64,000 nucleotides of DNA from an uncultured Spartobacteria bacterium (GCA_938011325.1 CALLUD010000012.1:1-64000), one strand, 5' to 3'; numbered from the stretch's first letter, positions 1-8,552 are shown. The notes: a model not told the origin generated them from the letters alone. Numbers and translations are program-made.

Positions 1-27
1 GGCGCCTCGATTCAGTTCACCTCCCAA

Positions 28-159
28 CTACCCACTCGATTCAGCGAAGAGCCCAAGCTTGCTGGCCGTCAGCGCTCCAACATCCGCGCACCAAAGCCTC
101 AAAATCTCTCGAAATTGAGCCTCCGAAATCCTCGCATGCGCCAAATATCTGTTTCTCAC
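28..159 (-). pseudogene. Transposase N-terminal remnant (IS1595-like, tentative)
   Basis: A 43-codon open frame with a GTG start carries the stretch RISEAQFREILRLWCADV followed by ALTASKL. This resembles the N-terminal helical region of IS1595-type transposases (pattern R-I-S-E-x-x-F-R-x-L-L-R-x-x-x-x-D-x-T-A). It stops at a TAG where the helix-turn-helix would continue, so if the match is right this is a degraded fragment. The surrounding 1-600 region is more AT-rich than the rest of the window, which fits imported or decaying DNA. The family is recognised by eye only. Confidence 0.35.
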
Positions 160-265
160 TGTCTCCCAATAGATTACACAGCTCCAAGCCGTCTAATCTA
201 GGAAAGACCCTAATCTAATCTGCGTTACAGGTTACGCAGGAATCGACGAAACTCTTTCCAGAGGT

Positions 266-523
266 GTGGAGGAAGAACTATCGAAGCATCCAGAAATTAC
301 TGGATTAGTCTATTGGGCGGAACACGCACCGACCGGTCGAAACTGGAGCTATTATAGCTTAACTAGCCGCCTGCCGGAGCTTACCCTATCGATCGATCGA
401 GAAGAATTTTATCGCGCGTCACGAGTGCGTCACCCGGTAGAAAATCCCAAGACGGGGCGTCCAATCCGGAGCCTGGCAGAACTGCCCGATTATCTAAATA
501 GCCTAGCAGTGACCGCCGCTTGA
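266..523 (+). CDS. Hypothetical 85-aa protein, doubtful
   Basis: GTG-started frame of 85 residues, ending in RSLAELPDYLNSLAV. The frame stays open upstream to about position 197 without an ATG, so this may be the tail of a truncated gene. I recognise no domain; there is no signal peptide or membrane segment. Composition is more AT-rich than neighbouring genes and it sits next to the transposase-like remnant and a broken PEP-CTERM copy, so it may be a decaying passenger gene. The 130 bp after it hold nothing I can identify. Confidence 0.3.
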   Translation: MEEELSKHPEITGLVYWAEHAPTGRNWSYYSLTSRLPELTLSIDREEFYRASRVRHPVENPKTGRPIRSLAELPDYLNSLAVTAA

Positions 524-653
524 AGAGCCGGACGATAGCTTTGGTTCTCGCTGCGACGGGCTTCAAGCATGCGTGTTTCAGCCGATTAATCATCCGTGCT
601 GACACCTCGAAGTCCGAATCGAAGGAGGTGAACGCTGGGAAAGGCCCACCGTC

Positions 654-930
654 CTAAATCGACCGCGCACGCCGGGAACGTCGGCGAATGACCGCAAAGC
701 CACAGCCCCGACGATGGCGAGGCCGGTCAAATCGGGTTCGGGGACTGCGGCGACGTGGACGAGGACGGTGTCGGAGACGCCGCCGAAGCTGAAGGTCGTG
801 AGATATTCGCCGGGGGTGAGTCCAAGCGAGGCGATGCTGCCGGGGATCGTCGCCGAGCTGGAAATCCAGTGCTCCGAGACGTAACCGGCCGGCACGGCCA
901 TCCCGCCGGGATCCAGACTGCCAAGAACGC
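654..930 (-). pseudogene. Truncated, frameshifted copy of a PEP-CTERM protein gene
   Basis: Translates to a near copy of the C-terminal third of the intact PEP-CTERM protein at 1748-2359, sharing VPAGYVSEHWISSSATIPGS and the GLTPGEYLTTFSF stretch through to VPEP. Homology stops near 930 and no upstream signal-peptide half is present. After VPEP-DLTGLAIVGAVA a short indel shifts the frame, so the transmembrane helix and the terminal arginine cluster (RRRSRRARS in the shifted frame, ending in TAG at 654-656) are out of frame. It is therefore a pseudogene left by a local duplication. Confidence 0.8.
765..896. repeat. Direct repeat copy 1 (partner 1863-1994)
   Basis: A 132-bp block matches 1863-1994 in the same orientation without gaps and with five mismatches counted by eye (about 96%). 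Three of these fall in one codon and the other two are isolated substitutions. The block encodes the central part of the PEP-CTERM protein and marks the duplication. Confidence 0.9.
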
Positions 931-1020
931 CCCCGTGAGGCGGATGGACGCCGGGAAACCGGAAATGAGAACGATCGAGCAGAAGCTTGCCGTAATAACG
1001 TTCGTGGCTACTCTGTAGCC

Positions 1021-1248
1021 ATGACCGTGAACGTGAAGATTCGCAAGGTGGGGAATTCCTTGGGCGTGGTGTTGCCGAAGGAGGCGCTGGCGCATCTCAA
1101 GGTCGACGAGGGCGACACGCTCACCCTGACCGAGGCGCAGGATGGCGTGCGGCTCACCGCGTCGAATCCCGAATTCGACAAGACGATGGCGACCTTCGAG
1201 TCGCTGAACCGCCGCTATCGCAACGCGCTCCGCGAGCTGGCGAAGTGA
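1021..1248 (+). CDS. AbrB/MazE-type antitoxin
   Basis: A 75-residue protein with an N-terminal swapped-hairpin AbrB DNA-binding domain: VKIRKVGNSLGVVLPKEAL at residues 4-22 followed by LKVDEGDTLTLTEAQDGVRL. This is the arrangement of addiction-module antidotes that pair with Doc-type toxins. The C-terminal tail (residues 50-75, rich in charged residues) would neutralise the toxin. Its TGA stop overlaps the GTG start of the Doc gene by four bases (GTGA), so the two are translationally coupled. Antitoxins of this kind usually bind and repress their own promoter. Start ATG chosen because the domain begins immediately after it. Confidence 0.9.
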   Translation: MTVNVKIRKVGNSLGVVLPKEALAHLKVDEGDTLTLTEAQDGVRLTASNPEFDKTMATFESLNRRYRNALRELAK

Positions 1249-1622
1249 AGCAGCCCTACTGGCTGACGAAGGAGGAGTGTCTCGCGCTCCACGATCTCAT
1301 GCTCGCGGACTACGGCGGAGCGGCGGGCGTGCGCGACATGGGATTGCTGGAATCCGCGCTCGCGCGGCCGCCGCAGCTTCTCCATTACGGAGAGCCCACG
1401 CTCGCGGAACTGGCCGCGGCCTATGCGGCGGGCATCGTGAAGAACCATCCCTTTGTCGATGGCAACAAGCGCACCGGGTTCATGATGGGGGCGGGTTTTC
1501 TCGAGCGAAATGGCCGCACCTTTCGCGCCGCCGAGGCCGACGCGGTCATTCAGACGCTCGCCCTCGCAGCCGGCGGGATCGACGAGGCGGCGTATGCCGA
1601 ATGGCTCGCGGCGAATTCGTAA
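1245..1622 (+). CDS. doc: Doc-type (death-on-curing) Fic-fold toxin
   Basis: A 125-residue protein of usual Doc length. It contains the Fic/Doc catalytic signature HPFVDGNKRT at residues 68-77 (consensus HxFx[ND][AG]NKR), preceded by the conserved ALARP and AAAYAAGIVKNHPF segments. Doc toxins phosphorylate elongation factor Tu at a threonine and arrest translation. The catalytic histidine, lysine and arginine are all present, so the toxin should be active. It is translationally coupled to the AbrB-type antitoxin and the pair sits between a broken and an intact copy of a PEP-CTERM gene, suggesting arrival with a local rearrangement. Confidence 0.92.
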   Translation: MKQPYWLTKEECLALHDLMLADYGGAAGVRDMGLLESALARPPQLLHYGEPTLAELAAAYAAGIVKNHPFVDGNKRTGFMMGAGFLERNGRTFRAAEADAVIQTLALAAGGIDEAAYAEWLAANS

Positions 1623-1747
1623 AGAGCCAGACGGGGCGGTCGCACCGGTGCGGGGAGAATGGCCGGGGGATTCACGGGAGGACGCGACGTTCACCCGCCG
1701 CCGACCGCGCGGAACGGCCCTCGCGCCGACGCGCTTTCGAGATTGGC

Positions 1748-2359
1748 CTAAAACAGCGATTTGCGCCGGGAACGGCGGCGGATGACGGCGAGGCCCGCCA
1801 CAGCCCCCACGACGGCAAGGGCCGTCAAGGCAGGTTCGGGGACCGCGGCCACATTGACGACCACGGTGTCGGAGACGCCCTGGAAGCTGAAGGTCGTGAG
1901 ATATTCGCCGGGGGTGAGTCCAAGCGAGGCGATGCTGCCGGGGATCGTCGCCGAGCTGGAGATCCAGTGCTCCGAGACGTAGCCGGCCGGCACGACCACT
2001 GAAACCGGACTCCCCAGGGCGGCTGGCAGGATGGCGAAAGCGCTGCCGAAGCCCGATCCCGAGGCCAACCCGTCCGCGCCGTATGGAGTGAGGTCGTAAA
2101 TGGTCGTGCCGTAAAGATCCCCGATGCCGATCCCGGTGGCCACGCCGCCGTCACCCGGGGAGAGGTAGGAGGAGCTGATGGACACCTGGCCCACGTAGTT
2201 GACGAGGGCATCGAGGTTGAACGTGCCCGAAGTCTCGACGTTCACCACGCCCGCGCCGCTCGTGATGTTGATCGTAATCGCCGCCGCCGCGGGAGAAAGG
2301 GAACCAAAAAGAAATCCGCCGCCAATCAGCACCGTCCCGACCAAGGTTTTCAACAACAT
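1748..2359 (-). CDS. PEP-CTERM sorting-domain protein
   Basis: A 203-residue exported protein. From the chosen ATG the N terminus is a signal peptide (MLLKTLVGTVLIGGGFLFGS, cleavage near AAAA-ITIN). The middle is Gly/Ser/Thr-rich without a known domain. The C terminus has the tripartite PEP-CTERM signal: VPEP, a hydrophobic helix LTALAVVGAVAGLAVI, and RRRSRRK. Proteins of this class are exported and processed by an exosortase at the cell envelope. An in-frame GTG 35 codons upstream is possible, but those extra residues are arginine-rich and precede the signal peptide, so 2359 is preferred. A broken near-copy lies at 654-930. Confidence 0.85.
   Translation of the reverse strand: MLLKTLVGTVLIGGGFLFGSLSPAAAAITINITSGAGVVNVETSGTFNLDALVNYVGQVSISSSYLSPGDGGVATGIGIGDLYGTTIYDLTPYGADGLASGSGFGSAFAILPAALGSPVSVVVPAGYVSEHWISSSATIPGSIASLGLTPGEYLTTFSFQGVSDTVVVNVAAVPEPALTALAVVGAVAGLAVIRRRSRRKSLF
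1863..1994. repeat. Direct repeat copy 2 (partner 765-896)
   Basis: Second copy of the 132-bp block, lying within the intact PEP-CTERM gene. The toxin-antitoxin pair lies between the copies. Confidence 0.9.
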
Positions 2360-2504
2360 GGCGGCGAAGCTCTGTTGGCGGGCCGGACAAGTCAAAGGCA
2401 TTCGCCGTCGGGTGCGCGTCACCGCCCGGCGAACCGACGCGCGGCATTCGCGTAAGCTGTTCAAGCGGGGATCGCGCGGTCAGTGTGCTTCGCAGGAGAA
2501 TGCG

Positions 2505-2846
2505 ATGGCCAAGTATCTGATTTCCTTCCCCAGCGCGGCAATGGTCGTTTCGGACAGCGAATTCGAGGCGGTGGTTCGCGATTCCCATGCGGTGATCGAG
2601 GAGGCGAAAGCCGCCGGGGTTTACGTGTTTGGCGGCGGCATCGACGAAAGCGTGCCGCCCGTGCTCGTCTCGGCCGACGGCCGCGTGGCCGGGGGAGGGT
2701 ATCCGTGGGCGCCTCCGCTCAACGGGGGCTTCACCGTGCTGGAGCTCCCCGCCCGCGAGGACGCCGTGCCAGGGGCCGCCCGGATCGCAAAGGCCTGCCG
2801 CTGCGATCAGGAACTGCGCGTCTTCGGATTCGACCCGCAGTCCTGA
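2505..2846 (+). CDS. YCII-related domain protein
   Basis: A 113-residue protein with the alpha-beta fold typical of YCII/DGPF-type proteins: MAKYLISFPSAAM at the start, a central helix with RDSHAVIEEAKAAGVYVFGG, and the strand-rich PPLNGGFTVLELPAREDA segment. YCII relatives are small dimeric ferredoxin-like proteins of mostly unknown activity; some are fused to sigma factors. The start ATG has a good ribosome-binding site (AGGAG at 2494-2498, six bases upstream). It stands alone, divergent from the PEP-CTERM gene and convergent with the CrtA-like gene. Confidence 0.75.
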   Translation: MAKYLISFPSAAMVVSDSEFEAVVRDSHAVIEEAKAAGVYVFGGGIDESVPPVLVSADGRVAGGGYPWAPPLNGGFTVLELPAREDAVPGAARIAKACRCDQELRVFGFDPQS

Positions 2847-2917
2847 GGCGACCGATCGCGCCCGACCGGGAACTTTCGTTGGTCGGCGGATCGCGGGGAA
2901 GTGGTCGAACGGTTCGC

Positions 2918-3616
2918 TCAGAGCGGGATCACGTTCGATCGCCCGTCCCACGCGCCATGCTCGGCGAGGGGCTTGAACCGCAGTGTGGTGAACTCGAAAT
3001 GGAAATCCTTTCGCTCGCGCTCCTTCATCGCATCGGCATGCCGCTTTGGCCGCTCGACCGCGCTGTGGCCGTGAACCATCGCGACCATCTCCTTTTGCGA
3101 GGTCCAGATCGAGAACGTTGAAACCGTTCGCGGCAGCCGCATCGACGCCGAAGCGAGAAGCGCGCCGGGATGATCCCGCACGAGTTCCTCGACGGGTTTG
3201 CCCCAGCGAATGAACCGCGGCACCTCGGGCAGCCGCATCCGCGCGAGCGTGACCGCGACGACCGGCGCATCGGGATCGGACAGCCCCGCGCTCTCAGGCA
3301 ATCCATCGAACTCCCGCACCGATCCCCAGCGGCGCAGGAACGTCATGCGCACATGCCAGCCCGCCGCGAGCCTCCGGCCGAGAGGCGTGTTTGCCAGGAA
3401 GTCGTCGATTGCCGTCTCGCTCTCCCACGCGGCAAACACCGTGAGGTTGCGCAGCTGCATCCGCTCCGGGGAAAGGACCGGTGCGCCCAGCGTCATCCGC
3501 GCCATGCACTCCGCGTGGATCAACCCCGGCACCTGCCCCCCCTGCGGCGGACGATAGAGCGCCGACAACGTCACGCCAACCGGGCAGCGGACGAGGTGGT
3601 AGGTGTAAATTGCCAT
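2918..3616 (-). CDS. Spheroidene monooxygenase (CrtA)-like protein
   Basis: A 232-residue protein resembling the CrtA-like monooxygenase family. It has an N-terminal ferredoxin-like half (MAIYTYHLVRCPVG, then RNLTVFAAWESETAIDDFLA) and a second half with VAVTLARMRLPEVPRFIRW and STFSIWTSQKEMVAMVHGHS, the internal duplication of a heme-binding Dabb-like fold. CrtA oxidises acyclic carotenoids, but no crtB, crtI or other carotenoid gene is nearby, so the substrate is unknown. It is 15 bp downstream of an unknown 295-residue gene on the same strand, probably in one transcript. Family assignment is by recognition of the overall pattern, not of catalytic residues. Confidence 0.6.
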   Translation of the reverse strand: MAIYTYHLVRCPVGVTLSALYRPPQGGQVPGLIHAECMARMTLGAPVLSPERMQLRNLTVFAAWESETAIDDFLANTPLGRRLAAGWHVRMTFLRRWGSVREFDGLPESAGLSDPDAPVVAVTLARMRLPEVPRFIRWGKPVEELVRDHPGALLASASMRLPRTVSTFSIWTSQKEMVAMVHGHSAVERPKRHADAMKERERKDFHFEFTTLRFKPLAEHGAWDGRSNVIPL

Positions 3617-3631
3617 CGGGATGCGGGAATC

Positions 3632-4519
3632 TTAGCCGTCGGATTTCACGCATGCGACTGCACGTTCCTCCGGCATGTCCTTTTTCGCGATCGCATACGT
3701 CATCCGGAAAACATCGAGCGACCACAGCCCGAGCACATGTTCCGCCTCGAGACTGCCGTCCTCGCGTTCAGCGACGTAAAGGGTCTGCTGCAGGCTTGGC
3801 AGATGGTGTTTCCACAGGCATCCACGCCCATCCTCGACGAGGAAGTAAAACCCCGGGTCGCCATCCTTCCGGCCCGACCCCACCAGCCGGAGATTCCCCC
3901 GCGCATCGACCTCCGGCCGGAAGAGCACCGTCGCGTTGCCCTGCGGCAGCGGAAAAATCGCCTTCACGCAAAACCCGCCCGACGGAATCCGGCACGAGGC
4001 GTAAATCCCGCAAAATACGACCTCGCCGGTCTCCCGCAGACTCCGGTGCCAGATCGTGAACTCCGGCTCCCCATCCTCGCGAACGAGCTTGATGATCTCC
4101 GTGTCGAACTCCACCGCGCCGTCGCGCGGCACATTCAGCTGCTGCACGCGCCGGCTGAAGAGATGCGCCACGAGATACCCCAGAGGCCCGAACACGGGCC
4201 GCCACGACGTCCGCACCGAAAACCCGTAGTCCGCCGTGTGCCGGTAAAACTCCGCAATCGCCGGCCGCACCGCGACACCCCAATCCTCCAGGCTCTCCAC
4301 GAGACCCGCGCCCGGCCGGCCGCGCTCAATCCGCAGCCCCCGCTCCCGCGCGACCCGTTCCACGAATCCCGCGGCATCCTCGCCGACCGCTCCGATCGGC
4401 CCCACGAGCCACGCATCGGCCTTTGCATCCACCCGCCTACCGAGAAGGATGTTCCAATACTGCGTCGCCCAGTCGCGCAGATCCTGCCGCACGGGGAACG
4501 CCATCCCTTTGCCGAACAT
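3632..4519 (-). CDS. Hypothetical protein, likely operon partner of the CrtA-like gene
   Basis: A 295-residue protein of no family I recognise. It has no clear signal peptide and looks soluble, with a hydrophobic patch around PVFGPLGYLVAHLFS. The second half is strand-rich with many aromatic residues (FTIWHRSLRETGEVVFCGIY, GNATVLFRPEV, GDPGFYFLVED), which suggests a beta-barrel or lipocalin-like fold. The start at 4519 (MFGKGMAFPV) is preferred over an upstream frame extension of low-complexity residues; 4504 is an alternative. It ends 15 bp before the CrtA-like gene, so the two probably act together. Confidence 0.7.
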   Translation of the reverse strand: MFGKGMAFPVRQDLRDWATQYWNILLGRRVDAKADAWLVGPIGAVGEDAAGFVERVARERGLRIERGRPGAGLVESLEDWGVAVRPAIAEFYRHTADYGFSVRTSWRPVFGPLGYLVAHLFSRRVQQLNVPRDGAVEFDTEIIKLVREDGEPEFTIWHRSLRETGEVVFCGIYASCRIPSGGFCVKAIFPLPQGNATVLFRPEVDARGNLRLVGSGRKDGDPGFYFLVEDGRGCLWKHHLPSLQQTLYVAEREDGSLEAEHVLGLWSLDVFRMTYAIAKKDMPEERAVACVKSDG

Positions 4520-4608
4520 GCAACTGCTGCCAGCCTGAAGGATGCCAGCCCGTATTCCAAGCCCGGCCGCCAATCCCCTCGAACTGCAGCCCCACCGCCC
4601 GGCGGATA

Positions 4609-7600
4609 CTACTTCGACCGACGACGGAGCACCGCGAGCGTTCCGATCAACCCGACCAGCACAAGACTCCACGCTTGCGGTTCCGGCACCGCGGTGAGCT
4701 TGAATTGGAGGGAATGCTCACCCGGGAGGAACGTGCCTGCGAAGCCTCCGCCATTCGTGAAGGTGAAGTTGGTGCCGGTGAACGTGGAGTGCCCGAACGC
4801 CAGCAGCGTGTAGGTCTGGCCGACCTGCCAGTCTGCGTCTTCAAAGGTGAACGCAAACGTGCCTTCACCCCCGCCGGTGAAATAGTCCATGTCGATGCTG
4901 TCGCTGGTTTCCCCTCCGAGCCGGAGGATGAGCGTGCCACCGGAATTCCACTCGAGGATCTCCGTTTTCAATTCGCCCAGCGGCCGAAGTGCGGAACCGC
5001 TCTCGAGGGTGATCTGTCCGTAAACCGTGCCGCCGCCGCCGAAGATCGCACCGCACTGCACGGTGACGTCGCTTGTGATCGAGCCATCGACGAGCAGGGT
5101 CCCGGCGTTGACCGAGGTCGCGCCGGTGTAGGTATTCCCGCCGGTCAGGGTGAGCGTGCCGGTGCCCGCCTGGGTGAGGGTTCCCACACCGCTGATGACA
5201 CCGGAAAGGGTGAACTCATCGGAACGATTGGCGATGAGGTGGCCGGTGCCGAAGATTCCACCGCCGAGGGAGATGTCGCCGACCACGGAGCCCGTGGAGC
5301 CGCCGTTTCCGAGTTGGATGGTGCCACCGCCCCCTGCGATGGTGCCGCCGGTGTATTGATGGTTGCCGGTCTGGATGAGAGTTCCTCCGACCGAGATGAC
5401 GAGACCGGTGCCGCTGATCACGCCCTCAAACGTATGGGTGCCCGTGCGGTTGAACCACAAGAGGCCATGGTTGACGACGTCGCCGGTGATCGAGCCGGTC
5501 GCACCATCGCCGATCATCAGCCCGCCCTCCGTGATCGTGGTGCCGCCGGTGTAGGTGTTTTCGCCGGTCAGGGTGAGCGTGCCGCCGCCCTTTTTCACCA
5601 GCCCGCCGACTCCGCCCAGCCCCTGGGCGGTCGTCACGTCGAACCCCTGGGTGTCGATGGTGCCTCCGCCGGAATCGAGCGTTACCGAGCCCGGTGCAAA
5701 GCCGCTGAACAGGTCGCTTTGGTGGCCGGAAAGACGCAACGTGCCGCCGCCGAAGCTCACCGTTGCCGGTCGGGGAGCCGCCCTCACGACCTGACCCGTC
5801 GTGAGAACGCCGCCGGTCAAGGTGATGGTGGACGGTTCCGCTGTATCGAAAAACGCGTAGCCGGTGGAAACTTCCGTCGCCGTTACTTCGCCGCCGGAGA
5901 TCGTGAGGTGGCCGGGGACGAGACCTCCCACCGCGATGCTGCCGGTATTTGTCCAACGGCCGCCCGAAACCCGCACTTCGCCTCCGACAATGGACGCATC
6001 CGAATTGGTCACCGATCCGTTCCCGCTGATTCCGAGGACAGCCGTCGGGCCCGAGACCCAGAGTTCGGCGTCCGGGTGGTAAATCGAGCCTGTAACCGAC
6101 AGGGTCCCGGCGGAAACGGCCGTTCCCCCGGCGTAGGTGTTGGCTCCGCCGAGGGTCAGCCTGCCTTCGCCATTCTTGGTCAACCTGCCCGGACCATCCA
6201 GACCCTCGGAGGCCGTGCTGACGTCAAATCCCTGGGTATCGATGGTCCCGCCGCCGGCTTCGAGGGTCACGTCTCCCAGCTTGATATTGGAAAACAGATT
6301 CGCCCCTGCCTGGGACAGGCGGAGCGTTCCACCGTTGAACCGAACGACCCCTGGCCCGCCACCGCCGAACCCTCCGGTCGCAGCCCCCCACACGGTGGTC
6401 GTTGTAAGGACTCCGCCATTCAGTTGGAGCGTGCCTTTCGAGGTCCCGCCATAGCCCAAATACACTCCGCCTGCGGTGACCTGGCCGTCGTTGATCGTGA
6501 GGGTCCCGGTCCTGCTACCACCGACGACGATGTTGGCGGCATCCACACTTCCACCATTCACCTCGGTCAACTGGCCTGACACCACAAGCTGGGAGACTGA
6601 CATCACAGCCGAGTCCCGAATCACCAGTTTGCCGGAAGCGTCGAATTTCTGTGCCACCTCCAGCGAGGCGTTTCCAGAGAGATCAAGCGAGGCGAAAGAG
6701 TTGATGTTTCCGTCGTTGGCCGACACCGTAGCCGACTCCTGGACCATCATTTCTCCGGTCACCAAAAGAGTTCCTGTGTGTATCGAGCCACTCCCGGATA
6801 CGCTCCCGCCGCGGAAGGCCACCTGGGTTGAGGCCGACATCGAACCGTTCCCCGAAATTTCCACACCTCCCACATTCAGATTTGAGCCCGACAACGCGCC
6901 CGAATCCCGGATCACCAGTCTCCCGGAATTATGGAAGGACGCCGCCGCCACCGAACCATTCGCGGAAATATCCAGAAGGTTGTGAACAGCCAGCGACTTG
7001 GAGACGTTCCACTTTCCCCCGCTCACATACGCCTCCGCGTTCTCCAGCTCCGCCTCCCAGCTGGTCACCAGGCTGGCGTCAGAGATCTCCAGCGTGGCCG
7101 CCTTGCTACTATCGCCGACGAGATCGAACCTTTCGCCGGTGGATAACGTCCCGCCGGCAACCTGAATCAAGATGCTCGTGCCCGCACCTGCTTCCGCGCT
7201 AAGGAAGGATTGTATGGAATCCGGCGCGACGGCGGCCGGGTCAAAGGGAAGCGTAACCGTCCCCCCATTGCGAACGATCAACGTGGCGCTGCCCGGATTC
7301 CCCAGAAAGAAAAGCGGGCCGGCATTCAGCGTGCCGCCATTCACATCGATAACACCTGATAAACCCTGCCCCACCCCGACAAGTAGCATACCTGAGACAA
7401 GCACCGTCCCGCCACTGTTGATCGTCAGACGCCCGTCCGATACCGAGTCCCCAACCACCGCCACGTCTCCGGCGTCCCATGTCGGAGACGAGAAGGGATT
7501 GCTGCCGCCAACCGCGCCGGAGCGGGTGATCTGGGCGCTGCCGGGATGAGGCAATCCGGCAACCAGAAGCGGAAGCGCCACCCAACATCTGGCGACGGTT

Positions 7601-7701
7601 CGGATCCTCGAAAACACAAGGCGACCGCTGGAGGTGGGGGGCACGGGCTCACGGGTGGGAGTAACGGTTTCGCTCCACCGGGCTTTGGATGGTCTCGTCA
7701 T
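4609..7701 (-). CDS. Large autotransporter-type beta-strand repeat protein with PEP-CTERM
   Basis: About 1030 residues. A basic N-terminal leader is followed by a hydrophobic signal segment (CWVALPLLVAGLPHPGSAQ). The bulk is a passenger-like beta-helix with repeated units of the autotransporter-associated type: GRLTLGGANTYAGGTAVSAG, GTLTLTGENTYTGGTTITEG, GTLTLTGGNTYTGATSVNAG. Between them lie G-rich repeats of the form VTLEAGGGTIDTQGFDV and ISGNGSV. There is no C-terminal beta-barrel; instead it ends in VPEP, a hydrophobic helix and RRRSK, a PEP-CTERM signal. The expected role is a long surface or matrix fibre anchored or released by exosortase. Start ATG at 7701 is the first one ahead of the signal segment. 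A LuxR-type regulator gene lies 68 bp upstream on the same strand. Confidence 0.88.
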   Translation of the reverse strand: MTRPSKARWSETVTPTREPVPPTSSGRLVFSRIRTVARCWVALPLLVAGLPHPGSAQITRSGAVGGSNPFSSPTWDAGDVAVVGDSVSDGRLTINSGGTVLVSGMLLVGVGQGLSGVIDVNGGTLNAGPLFFLGNPGSATLIVRNGGTVTLPFDPAAVAPDSIQSFLSAEAGAGTSILIQVAGGTLSTGERFDLVGDSSKAATLEISDASLVTSWEAELENAEAYVSGGKWNVSKSLAVHNLLDISANGSVAAASFHNSGRLVIRDSGALSGSNLNVGGVEISGNGSMSASTQVAFRGGSVSGSGSIHTGTLLVTGEMMVQESATVSANDGNINSFASLDLSGNASLEVAQKFDASGKLVIRDSAVMSVSQLVVSGQLTEVNGGSVDAANIVVGGSRTGTLTINDGQVTAGGVYLGYGGTSKGTLQLNGGVLTTTTVWGAATGGFGGGGPGVVRFNGGTLRLSQAGANLFSNIKLGDVTLEAGGGTIDTQGFDVSTASEGLDGPGRLTKNGEGRLTLGGANTYAGGTAVSAGTLSVTGSIYHPDAELWVSGPTAVLGISGNGSVTNSDASIVGGEVRVSGGRWTNTGSIAVGGLVPGHLTISGGEVTATEVSTGYAFFDTAEPSTITLTGGVLTTGQVVRAAPRPATVSFGGGTLRLSGHQSDLFSGFAPGSVTLDSGGGTIDTQGFDVTTAQGLGGVGGLVKKGGGTLTLTGENTYTGGTTITEGGLMIGDGATGSITGDVVNHGLLWFNRTGTHTFEGVISGTGLVISVGGTLIQTGNHQYTGGTIAGGGGTIQLGNGGSTGSVVGDISLGGGIFGTGHLIANRSDEFTLSGVISGVGTLTQAGTGTLTLTGGNTYTGATSVNAGTLLVDGSITSDVTVQCGAIFGGGGTVYGQITLESGSALRPLGELKTEILEWNSGGTLILRLGGETSDSIDMDYFTGGGEGTFAFTFEDADWQVGQTYTLLAFGHSTFTGTNFTFTNGGGFAGTFLPGEHSLQFKLTAVPEPQAWSLVLVGLIGTLAVLRRRSK

Positions 7702-7769
7702 TCGCTTGCAAGGACGTTGCCCCACCCCGCCGTTGAAAACCACCCTGCTAAATAGAAGGGGGCTGTTGA

Positions 7770-8552
7770 TCAGCCGCCGCCCATCCAGAGGGACATGAGT
7801 CCGGCGCGGCTGGAGACGTTGAAGCTGCGAAAGATGTCGGTGACGTATTTGTGCGTCGTGGCGCGGGTGAGGCCGAGGGTGGCGGCGATTTCCTTTTCCG
7901 TCTTTTCCGAGAGAAGCTGCAGGAGCAGGCGCCGGTGGGCCGGGGAAAGCGGGGCGTTGCCGACGAGCAGGCCGTGGTTGAGGAGGAGCTGGCGGTGGAA
8001 CCACTTGATCCCCCGGAGCGCCTGCGCCACGAGCTGCTCGTGCTCGAGCGTGAAGCGGATGCGCCGGCGGATGCGGTCGAAACAAAACAGCGACTCGGCG
8101 TCGGGATTCACCGGAAACACGCACCAGATGCGGTCGGTGATGCCGCCCTGCTGAAAATACATCTGATACTGCGGCGTGTGGCGGAACGCCTCGAAATCGA
8201 TGAAGCCGTCGCGCAGCCGGTAACTGCGAAACCGGCCCGCCTCGCTGATGATCTTCCGCGTGCTCATGCCCGGATCGCGCTCCATGTGGGCAAGCACCTT
8301 GCGGATGAATTCCTGGTTCTCCTCCGTGCGCGGAATCCAGCGCTCCGCGGCGCGCAGGCGCCATCCATAAAGGACGTCCTTCTCCGCGGCGGAAGTATCC
8401 CGCACCCGCGCGACGCCGACCCAGAAGGCGTTGTCGGCACCGATCCATCCGGAGATCCGGCGGAAGAGCAGATCGATCGCCTCGCGGGTCTCGATCAGCG
8501 GACGATCAGCCAGCTCGTCCCAGAGCTCGTAGATTTCGTGGGGAAGACTCAT
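7770..8552 (-). CDS. LuxR-family transcriptional regulator
   Basis: A 260-residue protein. The C-terminal 60-70 residues form a LuxR-type helix-turn-helix (LSPAHRRLLLQLLSEKTEKE, then IAATLGLTRATTHKYVTDIF). The N-terminal 190 residues are a sensory domain without a recognisable acyl-homoserine-lactone pocket; it contains WIGADNAFWVGVARV and FDRIRRRIRFTLEHEQLVAQ, the helix-strand pattern of GAF/PAS-like domains. It is read into the giant repeat PEP-CTERM gene and is a natural candidate for controlling it. A second regulator of the same general design is at 11474-12229. Confidence 0.85.
   Translation of the reverse strand: MSLPHEIYELWDELADRPLIETREAIDLLFRRISGWIGADNAFWVGVARVRDTSAAEKDVLYGWRLRAAERWIPRTEENQEFIRKVLAHMERDPGMSTRKIISEAGRFRSYRLRDGFIDFEAFRHTPQYQMYFQQGGITDRIWCVFPVNPDAESLFCFDRIRRRIRFTLEHEQLVAQALRGIKWFHRQLLLNHGLLVGNAPLSPAHRRLLLQLLSEKTEKEIAATLGLTRATTHKYVTDIFRSFNVSSRAGLMSLWMGGG

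Noticed and set aside
2918..4519. Carotenoid biosynthesis cluster
   Set aside because: Only a CrtA-like gene is present; no phytoene synthase or desaturase is nearby.
5100..6300. Regularly spaced similar DNA segments, looked at as a possible CRISPR or satellite
   Set aside because: The units vary in length and are codon-phased; they encode autotransporter-type protein repeats.
4423..6579. A 718-codon plus-strand frame over the repeat PEP-CTERM gene
   Set aside because: Shadow of the minus-strand beta-strand repeats; no domain, signal or start context.
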